From contig JAJZNH010000883.1 in NCBI GenBank assembly GCA_021811745.1, forward strand, positions 1-8,150: a stretch of DNA of 8,150 nucleotides, given 5' to 3'. Origin of the DNA: Acidobacteriota bacterium (GTDB lineage Bacteria; Acidobacteriota; Terriglobia; Terriglobales; Acidobacteriaceae). The notes beneath the pieces were generated by a model. It searched no databases, had not been told where the DNA came from, and was given only the letters and a program-made list of their open reading frames with translations. Below, one piece after another: positions 1 to 6,148 of this stretch. Position 1 is the first letter of the stretch. Each line of letters begins with the position of its first letter. The translations under genes and the position numbers were made by a program.

Positions 1-281
1 AGTGGGGCGCCAGCGGCAAAGACGGGCAACCCGAGAGCGCCTTCAAGCAAGTAAGTTCCAAGCGTGGCCGCAGCCAGGCGCGGGCTGAGCAGCAGGCCAA
101 GCAACAGCACGGCAAAGGGTTGCAGGGTAAGCGGTACGGGAGTGAAGTAAAGAGGCAGGGACACGTGGGCGCAGATGGCAACCAGGGCGCTGCCGCCAAG
201 CACAATGCCGGCGGTGCGAAATCGAATGGCGGCGGCGGGCCGCGCCGCAGAGGTGAACGGTGCGGAAAGTGCTTTGTTCAC
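1..281 (-). CDS. bioY: BioY-family biotin transporter S component, N-terminal part (cut by window edge)
   Basis: BioY is the integral membrane substrate-binding (S) component of the biotin ECF transporter; it works alone or with an EcfA/EcfT energising module, none of which is visible here. The 93 visible residues carry the family's N-terminal signature: a first hydrophobic helix (about residues 24-40), then SLPLYFTPVPLTLQPFAVLL (41-60), a small-residue helix with SPRLAAATLGTYLLEGALGL (66-85) and the PVFAAG segment that usually follows. The rest of the protein lies left of position 1. The start is a GTG at 279-281; GAGGG at 289-293 is spaced 7 nt from it and overlaps the stop codon of the preceding small gene, which suggests translational coupling. 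The first 22 residues (Ala/Arg-rich) are a short extension before the first helix. I see no biotin-repressor-like operator directly upstream; transcription probably comes from the cutA side. Family call is firm; the start is probable. Confidence 0.88.
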   Translation of the reverse strand, partial: MNKALSAPFTSAARPAAAIRFRTAGIVLGGSALVAICAHVSLPLYFTPVPLTLQPFAVLLLGLLLSPRLAAATLGTYLLEGALGLPVFAAGAP

Positions 282-291
282 AGTGATTCCC

Positions 292-453
292 TCACAACTC
301 CAATTCCGGGTCAGTCTCCCCGACCGGCTCCCCGGCCGCGGATGGATTGTGCCTGAGCTTGGCACGCTGGAGCCAGATGTGACGCGCCGCACCCGCGGCT
401 GCAATCAGCATCGCTCCCAGTGAGACGAGAAGGGCAATCATCAGCCAGCGCAT
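292..453 (-). CDS. Small single-pass membrane protein, 53 aa, unknown function
   Basis: I do not recognise a family. The predicted protein has one strongly hydrophobic segment (about residues 3-24, starting RWLMIALLVSLGAMLIAAAG), then a basic stretch (RHIWLQRAKLRH, 24-35) and a short acidic tail (ending GETDPELEL). That pattern fits a single-pass protein with a basic juxtamembrane segment and a cytosolic acidic tail. The ATG at 451-453 is preceded by a strong Shine-Dalgarno, GGGGAGGT, at 461-468 with 7 nt spacing, which is the main evidence that this is a real gene; an in-frame reading that starts further upstream lies inside cutA and is not needed. It lies 52 bp after cutA and 10 bp before bioY on the same strand, so it is probably co-transcribed with both. 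Its role, perhaps as a partner of BioY or CutA, is unknown. Confidence 0.7.
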   Translation of the reverse strand: MRWLMIALLVSLGAMLIAAAGAARHIWLQRAKLRHNPSAAGEPVGETDPELEL

Positions 454-505
454 GGCAACAACCTCCCCAAGAATATCAGACTGGCCGATGTCCGCCTGGT
501 GGGTT

Positions 506-841
506 TCATGCCGGCCGCAGACTGGCATCCAGCCAGTCCAGGTAGGATTGGCTGCCGGATTCCACCTGCAGGACGAGAAACTCCGGTGTCTGATAGCTAT
601 GCAACTCAATCAAACGGGCTTGCAGGGCGGGTAGCTGGTCCAGGCTGGTCTTGAGCAGAACCAGGGTTTCATTGCACGATTCGATTTCACCCTTCCAGCG
701 GTAGATGGATTCGGCAGCGGGAATCAGGGTGGCGCATGCGGCCAGCCGCTCCTCAACCAGGGTCCGGCTAAGCTGATGAGCTTCTTCGGGATTGGCGGCG
801 GTGGTCAGAACCACGCGGGCAGACGGGCTGGATGCAGTCAT
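506..841 (-). CDS. cutA: CutA1-like divalent-cation tolerance protein
   Basis: CutA1 proteins are small trimeric cytosolic proteins of ferredoxin-like fold linked to copper and other divalent metal tolerance; their exact biochemical role is unsettled. This 111-residue protein has the usual family length and its hallmark motifs: VVLTTAANPEEA near the N-terminus (10-21), LVEERLAACATLIP (28-41), SIYRWKGEIE (45-54), the conserved E58 and VLLKT (61-65), HSYQTPEFLVLQV (81-93) and a C-terminal SYLDWL (99-104). I chose the ATG at 839-841 because GGGGAA lies 7 nt upstream; a longer reading adds 18 residues with no homology-like character. It follows the EamA transporter gene after an unusually long 182-bp gap that holds two hairpins, and precedes a small membrane-protein gene and bioY, so it may be the first gene of a three-gene unit. 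Confidence 0.9.
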   Translation of the reverse strand: MTASSPSARVVLTTAANPEEAHQLSRTLVEERLAACATLIPAAESIYRWKGEIESCNETLVLLKTSLDQLPALQARLIELHSYQTPEFLVLQVESGSQSYLDWLDASLRPA

Positions 842-884
842 GGCGCGCTTCCCCAGTGAGAACGGATTTTCGAGAGCCAAGTGC

Positions 885-901
885 GCCCATCGCAAATGGG
901 C
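885..901 (-). other. Short hairpin in the cutA leader
   Basis: GCCCAT at 885-890 pairs with ATGGGC at 896-901 around a 5-nt loop. It lies about 45 nt upstream of the cutA start and would be in its leader RNA if transcription begins further upstream. There is no U-tract after it on the minus strand, so it does not look like a terminator. A role is not established. Confidence 0.3.
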
Positions 902-940
902 TCCGGAAATCCTTCCCGGACAAGATACTTATGCTGGCCC

Positions 941-966
941 AACAACCGGCGCAACCCGGTTGTTTT
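941..966. terminator. 9-bp perfect hairpin between the EamA gene and cutA
   Basis: AACAACCGG (941-949) is perfectly inverted as CCGGTTGTT (956-964) around a 6-nt loop. On the plus strand it is followed by a short T-run (TTTT at 963-966), resembling a weak intrinsic terminator. The gene pair around it reads on the minus strand, where the hairpin is preceded by A residues and not followed by U residues. It could stop or slow RNA polymerase between the transporter gene and cutA, block antisense transcription toward the transporter gene, or shape a leader of cutA. The structure is certain; the function is uncertain. Confidence 0.4.
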
Positions 967-1023
967 GATTGTATCCGCAGACGGGGCGAATGCTGCGGCT
1001 GGTGGCCCATCTTCTGTCTGTTC

Positions 1024-2070
1024 CTATTCCAGAATGACGGCTGGTTCCGGCTCGTGGCTGCGCAGGGTCATGGCCACGGCTGCGCCCAGGATCAGCGCGC
1101 CGCCTGCGCCGGCAAAGGGGCCCAGGTGCTCGCCGAGCAACTGGACGCCCAGCCAGGCGCCCAGAGCCGGCTCGATGTTCAGGAAGACGCCGGCGCGCGA
1201 GGCCGGCACGTGGTGAATTCCCCAGTTCCAAAGGAAGGTGGTGGTAGCTGTGCAAAACACGCCGCTGATGACGAGCGCCGTCCATGCCGTAGCGCTCACG
1301 TGCGCAAAGGGCATGGGCTGAACGCGGGCGTGCGTGAGCGGCGACAACGCCCAGGGCCCCAGCACCCAGACGGCAAGCATCGCGGTTCCGGAGAGAATGG
1401 TATACGCGGTGACGGCGGTCGGGCTGTGCGTCTCCATCAGCTTTTTACTCAACAGGATCCAGGCCAGGGCGATAAAGAGCGAGGCGAGCACCAGCAGGTC
1501 TCCGACCAGTGAGGGCTGCTCGTATCCGCTCGTGCTCCAGCGGCCGCCCAGCACCACCAGAGCGGCGCCGGCCGTCGATCCGCAAAGGGCTAGCCACCCA
1601 AACCAGTCCAGCCGCTCGCCGGCAAAGATGACCGCCGCTACGCCCAGCATTACCGGCATGGCGCCGACCATGAGCGATGCGTGACTGACCGTGGTTCGCA
1701 CCAGGCCGTGGAATTGCATCAGGAACTGGATGGGAATACCGAAGGCAGCGGCTAACAGGAGCGTTCGCAACTCCGCCCAGGTCAGGCGAATGCGATGACG
1801 GAGCGCGACAGGCAGCATGCCCAGCGTCGCGAAGAGGAAGCGGTAGAGCACCATGTACTCCACGTCCATCTCGTTCAACGCCAGCCTGCCGAAGTAAAAG
1901 CCTGTACCCCAAAGGGTTCCGGCCAGAGCGCAGGAACCGTATCCGAGAAGCCTGGTCCGCCGTTCGGCTTTTTCCGCGGCAATTGCTGGCGCCTCGGATT
2001 GAGGCTCCGCGATCGCTTCCGCCAGGGCCTGCCGCCTGAGGCTTCGGCCGGTCGTTGCTTGCTCTGCCAT
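1024..2070 (-). CDS. EamA/DMT-superfamily permease (drug/metabolite transporter type)
   Basis: The 348-residue protein has ten hydrophobic helices in two EamA repeats, about residues 41-175 and 188-336, the architecture of inner-membrane DMT exporters of amino acids, metabolites or drugs. Supporting features are GTLWGTGFYFGRLAL (51-65) in helix 1, YRFLFATLGMLP (76-87) in helix 2, a helix 4 ending in FAGERL (149-154) and, in the second repeat, FLNIEPALGAWLGVQLLGEHLG (296-317), the typical PxxxxxxxxxLGE element. The substrate cannot be inferred. The start chosen is the ATG at 2068-2070; the purine-rich GAGAAGGG directly before it is closer than ideal, so the start is only probable. The first 40 residues form a charged, alanine-rich cytosolic extension not usual in the family, and a later start cannot be excluded. 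It follows the four-helix membrane protein gene after 62 bp and is probably co-transcribed with it from the promoter at 2538-2566. Confidence 0.88.
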   Translation of the reverse strand: MAEQATTGRSLRRQALAEAIAEPQSEAPAIAAEKAERRTRLLGYGSCALAGTLWGTGFYFGRLALNEMDVEYMVLYRFLFATLGMLPVALRHRIRLTWAELRTLLLAAAFGIPIQFLMQFHGLVRTTVSHASLMVGAMPVMLGVAAVIFAGERLDWFGWLALCGSTAGAALVVLGGRWSTSGYEQPSLVGDLLVLASLFIALAWILLSKKLMETHSPTAVTAYTILSGTAMLAVWVLGPWALSPLTHARVQPMPFAHVSATAWTALVISGVFCTATTTFLWNWGIHHVPASRAGVFLNIEPALGAWLGVQLLGEHLGPFAGAGGALILGAAVAMTLRSHEPEPAVILE

Positions 2071-2132
2071 CCCTTCTCTACTGTCGCACAGACGGCATCC
2101 ATACTGTGTCACGCGTTGATATAGAAGCCCCG

Positions 2133-2495
2133 TCAGCGCGCCTGTCGCGCCTCCCGTCTCTTGATCCAACTCAGCAAAAACATGCCTGCGATCGCCACCA
2201 GAGGGCCCGAAATCCCCAATGCCCAACTGGGATGCGCGGGCAAAACCATCGCCACATAAAACGCCGCCAGCGCTGCGAAGAAGATGGCTCCGACCCATTC
2301 CCATCGCCAGGCCACGACCAGCACAGCCAAAATCACGGCGGATGGGATCAGGTGGATTGAGAGGGCCAGCGCTGTTTGCCAGAAGCCATGCGCCACCTGG
2401 AAGATATCCAGGGCAAACAGGCTCAAAAAAGCTGCAAAGACGATGGATGCCGCTCTCGGCAGCCAGAACCAGAATCGTCCTTCCCCGTGGTTCAT
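2133..2495 (-). CDS. Conserved four-helix membrane protein of unknown function (possibly DUF7670-like)
   Basis: The 120-residue protein has four hydrophobic segments (about residues 14-32, 40-62, 67-84 and 92-110) and a basic C-terminal tail (IKRREARQAR). The pattern of FWLPR at the N-terminus, HLIPSAV (48-54), a WRWEW motif (64-68) between helices 2 and 3, and HPSW...ISGPL (88-99) matches a widespread uncharacterised bacterial membrane family that I recall as DUF7670; that family name is from memory. No function is known. The ATG at 2493-2495 is chosen because GGAGGT at 2503-2508 is spaced 7 nt from it; a GTG 9 nt further upstream overlaps that Shine-Dalgarno and is unlikely. It is the first gene after a strong minus-strand promoter and precedes the EamA transporter gene by 62 bp. 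Confidence 0.82.
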   Translation of the reverse strand: MNHGEGRFWFWLPRAASIVFAAFLSLFALDIFQVAHGFWQTALALSIHLIPSAVILAVLVVAWRWEWVGAIFFAALAAFYVAMVLPAHPSWALGISGPLVAIAGMFLLSWIKRREARQAR

Positions 2496-2537
2496 ACGTT
2501 TCACCTCCGTGCCTGGGAAAACGTGAACGCCGGGATG

Positions 2538-2566
2538 ATTAAAGGACCAATCAGACTTTGTGTCAA
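2538..2566 (-). promoter_or_regulatory. Sigma-70 type promoter for the leftward gene group
   Basis: Reading the minus strand, TTGACA (2566-2561) is a perfect -35 box, followed by a 17-bp spacer and TTTAAT (2543-2538), which matches five of six bases of the -10 consensus. Transcription would start near 2531, leaving a leader of roughly 35 nt before the ATG at 2495 with its GGAGGT site. The match in both boxes and the ideal spacing make this the best promoter in the window. Confidence 0.75.
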
Positions 2567-2607
2567 GACGCGCAGACCCCCCGCCGGATCGGCGACAATA
2601 CTTTACG

Positions 2608-3963
2608 ATGGCAATGCGGATGCGGCAGGCGAGTCATGGGGTGCGCGGGAGCTTATGGCTGGCCGCGATCGGCCTGCCACTTCTGCTGACATGTGGTCTC
2701 TGGGCGCGGCGCGGCTCGAGTAATGCGCCAGAGCCGGACCGGCCGCGGATGCCCCGCGATATTCCGCTCTCCGGCCATTTGCCCGACAGGCCATCTGTGC
2801 CCATAGCCTTCTCGGTCCCTGTAGATCCGCTGGGTTTTGCCCCGCCCGGCCCCATGTACCTGGGCGAGCGCAACCGGCTTGTCTCGCTCGACTTCATCGA
2901 CGAAGATCATCTTCTGTTCAGCTTTCGTGAGCCTGCTCTCCTGCACCGCGATGCCAAAGGCGGCTACACCTTCGCGCGCCAGATTCGCGCAATGGTGCTG
3001 GCGCTGCCCTCGGGCGCGGTCGAATCCGAGGCGTTGTGGACCCTGCACGACCGGTCGCGTTACCTGTGGATGCTGAAGGACGGGCATTTTCTGTTGCGCG
3101 ACAAGAACAATCTGGGACTGGGCGACTCCTCATTGAATGTCAAGCCCTTTCTGCAATTTCCGGGGCCACTGCTATGGATCGAGATCGATCCTACCGAGCA
3201 GTACATGGTGACCGACTCCCGCGAGCCGGTGGCGACGGCGCAGGGGCAGGGCCAGGATTCGAGCCCGACGTCAGCTTCTGCGGATGCGCCGGCAGATGGT
3301 GTCAATCATAGAGTGCCGGATATGGTGGTGCGCATTCTGCACCGCGACACTGGCAAAGTCATGCTTGTGAGCCGTGTCCACTCTCTCATCCACCTGCCGA
3401 TCAATGCCGAGGGTTACGTGGAAAACCTGCGTGGACGCGGCGAGGAGTGGATCCTGAAGATGAACTTCTTTACCGGCGGCAGCAGGAACCTGGGAAATGT
3501 AGAGTCGGCCTGCATGCCCGCCGTTGATTTTGTTGCGCCGCAGGTGATTCTGGCCAGCGCGTGCAACACCGATGGAGGGCGTAAGCTGGTGGCTCTGGAT
3601 ACGAGCGGCCGCCGCCTATGGGTGCATAGCATCGCGCCTGAGGCGATCTGGCCAGTGATCGTGCCCTCACAGAACGGCCTGCGCCTGGTTCGGGAGACTC
3701 TGATTGTGGATCACGCGGTTAACGCCTATCAGCCTTTTACAGACGAGGACGTGAAGGGGCAGCTGGTGAGAATCTTCAATGTGGCGGACGGCAGTGTGGC
3801 GTTTGAGGGGCGCGCCATTCCAGCGCTCGATGATGGCGGTAACGTCGCCATCTCTCCTTCCGGGCGGCGCGTCGCGGTGCTCTGTGCCGGAGCCATCCAG
3901 ATTTTCGAGTTGCCACCGCCGCCGCCGTTGCCCCCTGCCGCCGGACAGACTTTGTCGCACTGA
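2608..3963 (+). CDS. Exported or membrane-anchored beta-propeller-like protein, unknown function
   Basis: From the ATG at 2608 the protein has 451 residues. A basic N-terminus (MRMRQ...R13) is followed by a hydrophobic segment (residues 15-32, ending LLLTCGLW), either a signal peptide or an anchor; the Cys follows Thr, so it is a poor lipobox. The remainder is beta-rich with repeated short strands and turns, such as RLVSLDFIDEDHLLFSF (90-106), a WTLHDRSRYLWMLKDGHFLLR segment (144-164), KLVALDTSGRRLWVHSI (326-342) and VAISPSGRRVAVLCAGAIQIFEL (413-435), the last resembling a WD40/PD40 blade. A Gln/Ser/Ala/Asp linker spans 209-232 and a proline-rich tail follows at 436-444. I associate this kind of protein with Acidobacteria, where it is uncharacterised. 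The start is uncertain: ATGs at 2608, 2614 and 2620 lack a good Shine-Dalgarno, and a GTG at 2560 has AAAGGA only at 13 nt. A PP2C phosphatase gene follows after 65 bp. Confidence 0.75.
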   Translation: MAMRMRQASHGVRGSLWLAAIGLPLLLTCGLWARRGSSNAPEPDRPRMPRDIPLSGHLPDRPSVPIAFSVPVDPLGFAPPGPMYLGERNRLVSLDFIDEDHLLFSFREPALLHRDAKGGYTFARQIRAMVLALPSGAVESEALWTLHDRSRYLWMLKDGHFLLRDKNNLGLGDSSLNVKPFLQFPGPLLWIEIDPTEQYMVTDSREPVATAQGQGQDSSPTSASADAPADGVNHRVPDMVVRILHRDTGKVMLVSRVHSLIHLPINAEGYVENLRGRGEEWILKMNFFTGGSRNLGNVESACMPAVDFVAPQVILASACNTDGGRKLVALDTSGRRLWVHSIAPEAIWPVIVPSQNGLRLVRETLIVDHAVNAYQPFTDEDVKGQLVRIFNVADGSVAFEGRAIPALDDGGNVAISPSGRRVAVLCAGAIQIFELPPPPPLPPAAGQTLSH

Positions 3964-3991
3964 GCCGGCGGAATCTTTCCGGGCTCCGGCT
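3963..3991 (+). other. Compound inverted repeat between the propeller gene and the phosphatase gene
   Basis: AGCCGG at 3963-3968 is inverted as CCGGCT at 3986-3991, and inside it CGGAA (3969-3973) pairs with TTCCG (3977-3981) around a 3-nt loop. There is no U-tract after it, so it is not a standard intrinsic terminator. It starts at the last base of the propeller gene and could protect the 3' end of that mRNA or slow read-through to the phosphatase gene. Confidence 0.3.
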
Positions 3992-4028
3992 TGCACAGCC
4001 GTGTACACTCAAAAAGCAGAGGGGTCTC

Positions 4029-4763
4029 TTGGCCACGGCACTCGTCAACTATATGGCTGCGGCGCTTACCGACCGCGGTCGCAAGCGCTCTTCCAACGAA
4101 GATGCATTCGGCTACTCCGTCGAGAGCGGAGTGTATGTTGTCTGTGACGGCATGGGCGGCGCTGCCGCGGGTGAGATTGCCAGTTCGCTGGCAGTGGACG
4201 AGATGCTGCGCATGATGAATGACCGTGACCTGGAAGTGTCTTTGCCCATCGCCAGCGAACACGCCGTCCGCGCCGCCAATGAAGCCATCTTTTCCCGCTC
4301 GCGCCGCAACAGCCGGCTCAAGGGCATGGGCACGACGCTGGTGGCCCTGCTCACGGAGGAACGCAGCATTTACGTAATCAACGTCGGCGACAGCCGCTGC
4401 TATCGGCTGCGCGGCCGCGAATTGCAGCAGGTGACTCTCGATCATTCGCTCGTCGAGGAGCAGGTCCGCCAGGGCCGCATGAGCGTCTCTGAGGCTCTTC
4501 GCTCGCCATTCCGCAACGTCATTACGCGCGCGCTTGGCACGCAGAGCCGCGTTACGCCCGACATCTTCGAGTTGGAAGCCGAAGCCGGCGACCTCTTCCT
4601 GCTTTGCACCGACGGTCTGACCCGCGAGCTCTCCGATCCCCTGATCGAATCGCTGCTTTCCCTCGATCTTCCGCTCAATGATCTCTGCGGCCGGCTGGTC
4701 AATGCCGCCAATAAGGCGGGGGGGCACGACAACATCACCTGTTTGCTGGTCCGTGCATCGTAG
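4029..4763 (+). CDS. PP2C-family Ser/Thr protein phosphatase (Stp1/PrpC type)
   Basis: This 244-residue cytosolic enzyme should remove phosphate from Ser/Thr residues using a two-metal (Mn/Mg) centre, typically opposing Hanks-type kinases such as PknB. All core motifs are visible: KRSSNEDAFGY (19-29), VVCDGMGG (37-44), GMGTTLVAL (99-107), VINVGDSRCYRLRG (116-129), LDHSLVEEQVRQG (137-149), NVITRALG (163-170), LFLLCTDGLTREL (189-201) and GGHDNITCLLV (231-241). The metal-binding aspartates D25, D40, D195 and D234 are all present. The length is that of the compact single-domain bacterial form. The probable start is TTG at 4029, preceded by AGAGGGG at 4018-4024; the nearest ATG (4053) has no ribosome binding site but would lose only eight residues. 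No kinase gene lies in the window. It follows the propeller-like gene after 65 bp and may share its transcript. The lacI-type gene downstream is convergent. Confidence 0.93.
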   Translation: MATALVNYMAAALTDRGRKRSSNEDAFGYSVESGVYVVCDGMGGAAAGEIASSLAVDEMLRMMNDRDLEVSLPIASEHAVRAANEAIFSRSRRNSRLKGMGTTLVALLTEERSIYVINVGDSRCYRLRGRELQQVTLDHSLVEEQVRQGRMSVSEALRSPFRNVITRALGTQSRVTPDIFELEAEAGDLFLLCTDGLTRELSDPLIESLLSLDLPLNDLCGRLVNAANKAGGHDNITCLLVRAS

Positions 4764-4886
4764 CCGGTGCGAAGAATCCTGCCGTGAAAGCCTTACTCGC
4801 CGGTCAATTCTATGCGTCTCTGTTGCGCTGGATGGCGGAAGTCCGCTCGCTGAAGTCGCATTCATCGAGATGCTGCCGGCTGCGGC

Positions 4887-5954
4887 CTACTTGCGCAAGG
4901 ACGATGCGCGAACGACCAGTTTAGGGCTCATCAGTTCTGTCTTCGTGCGCGGCGGTTCTTTTTTGCCCACCAGTGAAAGCGCCAGGTCTGCCGCGCTTTT
5001 GCCGATGGCGGCGCTGTCCTGATCCACTGAGGTGAGCGGGACGCGCAGAAAGTCTGAGTAAATTAAATTGCCGCATCCCACCACCGCAATGTCTTCAGGG
5101 ATGCGCAAACCTGCATCGAGAATCGCGTGCATCGCGCCCATTGCGACCGGATCGTTGAAGCAGAAGACGCCGTCCGGCCGCTGTTTCAAACTCAGCAGTT
5201 TTTCCATCGCTGCATAACCGCCTGATGACCCACGATCATCCCCGGAGATGCCAACGGGGACAACGTATCCAGGCGGCTGCGGTTGACGGTGGGTCGCCAG
5301 AGCGCGCTTGTATCCCTTCATGCGGCCAGCCGCAGTACTGGTGCCGGCACCGCGAATATGGGCGATTCTTTGGCAGCCCTGTTCGATCAGATGACGGGTG
5401 GCCAGCAGGCCGACCGCCTCATCATCCACTCCAATAAAATTTGCCTGAAGATTCTCAATGCGCCGATCGATCAAAATATAGGGAATTTGTTGTTCTTCGA
5501 TGCGGCGAAAGCTATCGGTATCGTGCTGTGCCGATGCGATCACCATGGCGTCAACGCGCCGCGCCAGCAGTTGCCCGATCTCTTCCCGCTCCAGCTCCGG
5601 ATCGTCCTCCGATGAAGTGATGATGAGGCTGTATCCCTGTCCGCGGATATCCGCTGAGATTGCTTTGGCCACCAGCGCGAAGAATGGGTGGAGCAGGTCG
5701 GGAACGACCAGGCCAATGGTCCAGGTTCGTCCGGTAATGAGGGCCCGGGCCGCGAAATTGGGCTGATAATTCAGCTCCTTCATTCGCTTCAGTACCCGCG
5801 CGCGGGTCTCTTCACCGATGTCGGGATGGCCGCGCAGCACCTTGGAGATGGTGACGGTGGAAAGGCCCAGGTCCTGCGCGATGTCCTTTAAGCGCGCGGG
5901 CCCACTGCTGTGCGCCTTCGAGCGCCTCTGCTTCCTGCCCTGCTGATTGATCAT
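4887..5954 (-). CDS. LacI/GalR-family transcriptional repressor
   Basis: The 355-residue protein has an N-terminal LacI helix-turn-helix, ARLKDIAQDLGLSTVTISKV (20-39), then RGHPDIGEETRARVLKRMKE (41-60) and the hinge region NYQPNFAARAL (62-72). A periplasmic-binding-protein-like effector domain follows, beginning WTIGLVVPDLLHPFFALV (78-95) and including the typical NFIGVDDEAVGLLATRHLI, PDGVFCFNDPVAMGAM and PLTSVDQD elements, so a sugar or sugar-derived ligand is likely. The ATG at 5952-5954 gives a slightly long basic tail (RKQRRSK) before the helix-turn-helix; its Shine-Dalgarno is poor, so the start is only probable. The gene diverges from the aldo/keto reductase gene across 194 bp that contain a perfect palindromic operator candidate at 6116-6131, suggesting it represses that gene. 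Its own promoter could not be identified with confidence. It ends 123 bp from the phosphatase stop; that gap shows no clear terminator. Confidence 0.92.
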   Translation of the reverse strand: MINQQGRKQRRSKAHSSGPARLKDIAQDLGLSTVTISKVLRGHPDIGEETRARVLKRMKELNYQPNFAARALITGRTWTIGLVVPDLLHPFFALVAKAISADIRGQGYSLIITSSEDDPELEREEIGQLLARRVDAMVIASAQHDTDSFRRIEEQQIPYILIDRRIENLQANFIGVDDEAVGLLATRHLIEQGCQRIAHIRGAGTSTAAGRMKGYKRALATHRQPQPPGYVVPVGISGDDRGSSGGYAAMEKLLSLKQRPDGVFCFNDPVAMGAMHAILDAGLRIPEDIAVVGCGNLIYSDFLRVPLTSVDQDSAAIGKSAADLALSLVGKKEPPRTKTELMSPKLVVRASSLRK

Positions 5955-6076
5955 TGCTTTCGCACCGATTGCTTTGCCAGTGATGAGTATGGCGCGCCCC
6001 GCCCGGTTCCAACAAGTACTATCGGCGACTCTAAGCTGGCCGTGGGAGGCGTTGTGCCGGATTAGCCTCATCATGA

Positions 6077-6105
6077 TTGACACGATTCGGGCAGCCAAGT
6101 ATTCT
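6077..6105 (+). promoter_or_regulatory. Promoter of the aldo/keto reductase gene
   Basis: A perfect -35 box TTGACA (6077-6082) is followed by a 17-bp spacer and TATTCT (6100-6105), which matches four of six -10 bases. Transcription would begin near 6112, about 37 nt before the ATG at 6149. The operator palindrome at 6116-6131 lies immediately downstream, its centre near +12, so a bound repressor would block initiation or early elongation. Confidence 0.65.
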
Positions 6106-6115
6106 TCATGAATTG

Positions 6116-6131
6116 CAGTTATCGATAACTG
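6116..6131. promoter_or_regulatory. Probable LacI-family operator, 16-bp perfect palindrome
   Basis: CAGTTATCGATAACTG is a perfect palindrome with a central CG at 6123-6124, the form bound by LacI/GalR dimers: symmetric half-sites for the helix-turn-helix units and a central CpG where hinge helices insert. It sits between a lacI-type gene and the divergent reductase gene, just after the predicted transcription start. I saw no second copy in the window, so repression would rely on this site alone or on a distant partner. The palindrome is seen directly; binding by the neighbouring repressor is inferred. Confidence 0.75.
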
Positions 6132-6148
6132 TAAGACATGGAGCCCGC

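Noticed and set aside
832..1512. Plus-strand open frame of 226 codons opposite the EamA transporter gene
   Set aside because: It is the antisense shadow of a clear ten-helix membrane protein; the translation is rich in Gly, Arg, Gln and Cys without a recognisable fold.
4001..4008. GTGTACAC palindrome upstream of the phosphatase as a regulatory site
   Set aside because: It is too short and common to support a claim, and no promoter with proper spacing could be placed around it.
3729..4865. Minus-strand open frame of 378 codons opposite the propeller tail and the phosphatase gene
   Set aside because: The phosphatase on the plus strand has every family motif; the long opposite frame is a usual by-product of high GC content.
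4764..4886. Terminator in the convergent gap between the phosphatase and repressor genes
   Set aside because: Only a 4-bp stem (GCGG/CCGC near 4835-4846) was found, with no T-run on either strand.
4678..5022. Plus-strand open frame spanning the end of the phosphatase gene and the end of the repressor gene
   Set aside because: It overlaps two well-supported genes in other frames, has no ribosome binding site and its translation has no protein-like pattern.
6070..6077. ATCATGAT as a second operator for the LacI-type repressor
   Set aside because: It is only 8 bp, symmetry fails beyond that, and it does not resemble the 16-bp palindrome at 6116-6131.
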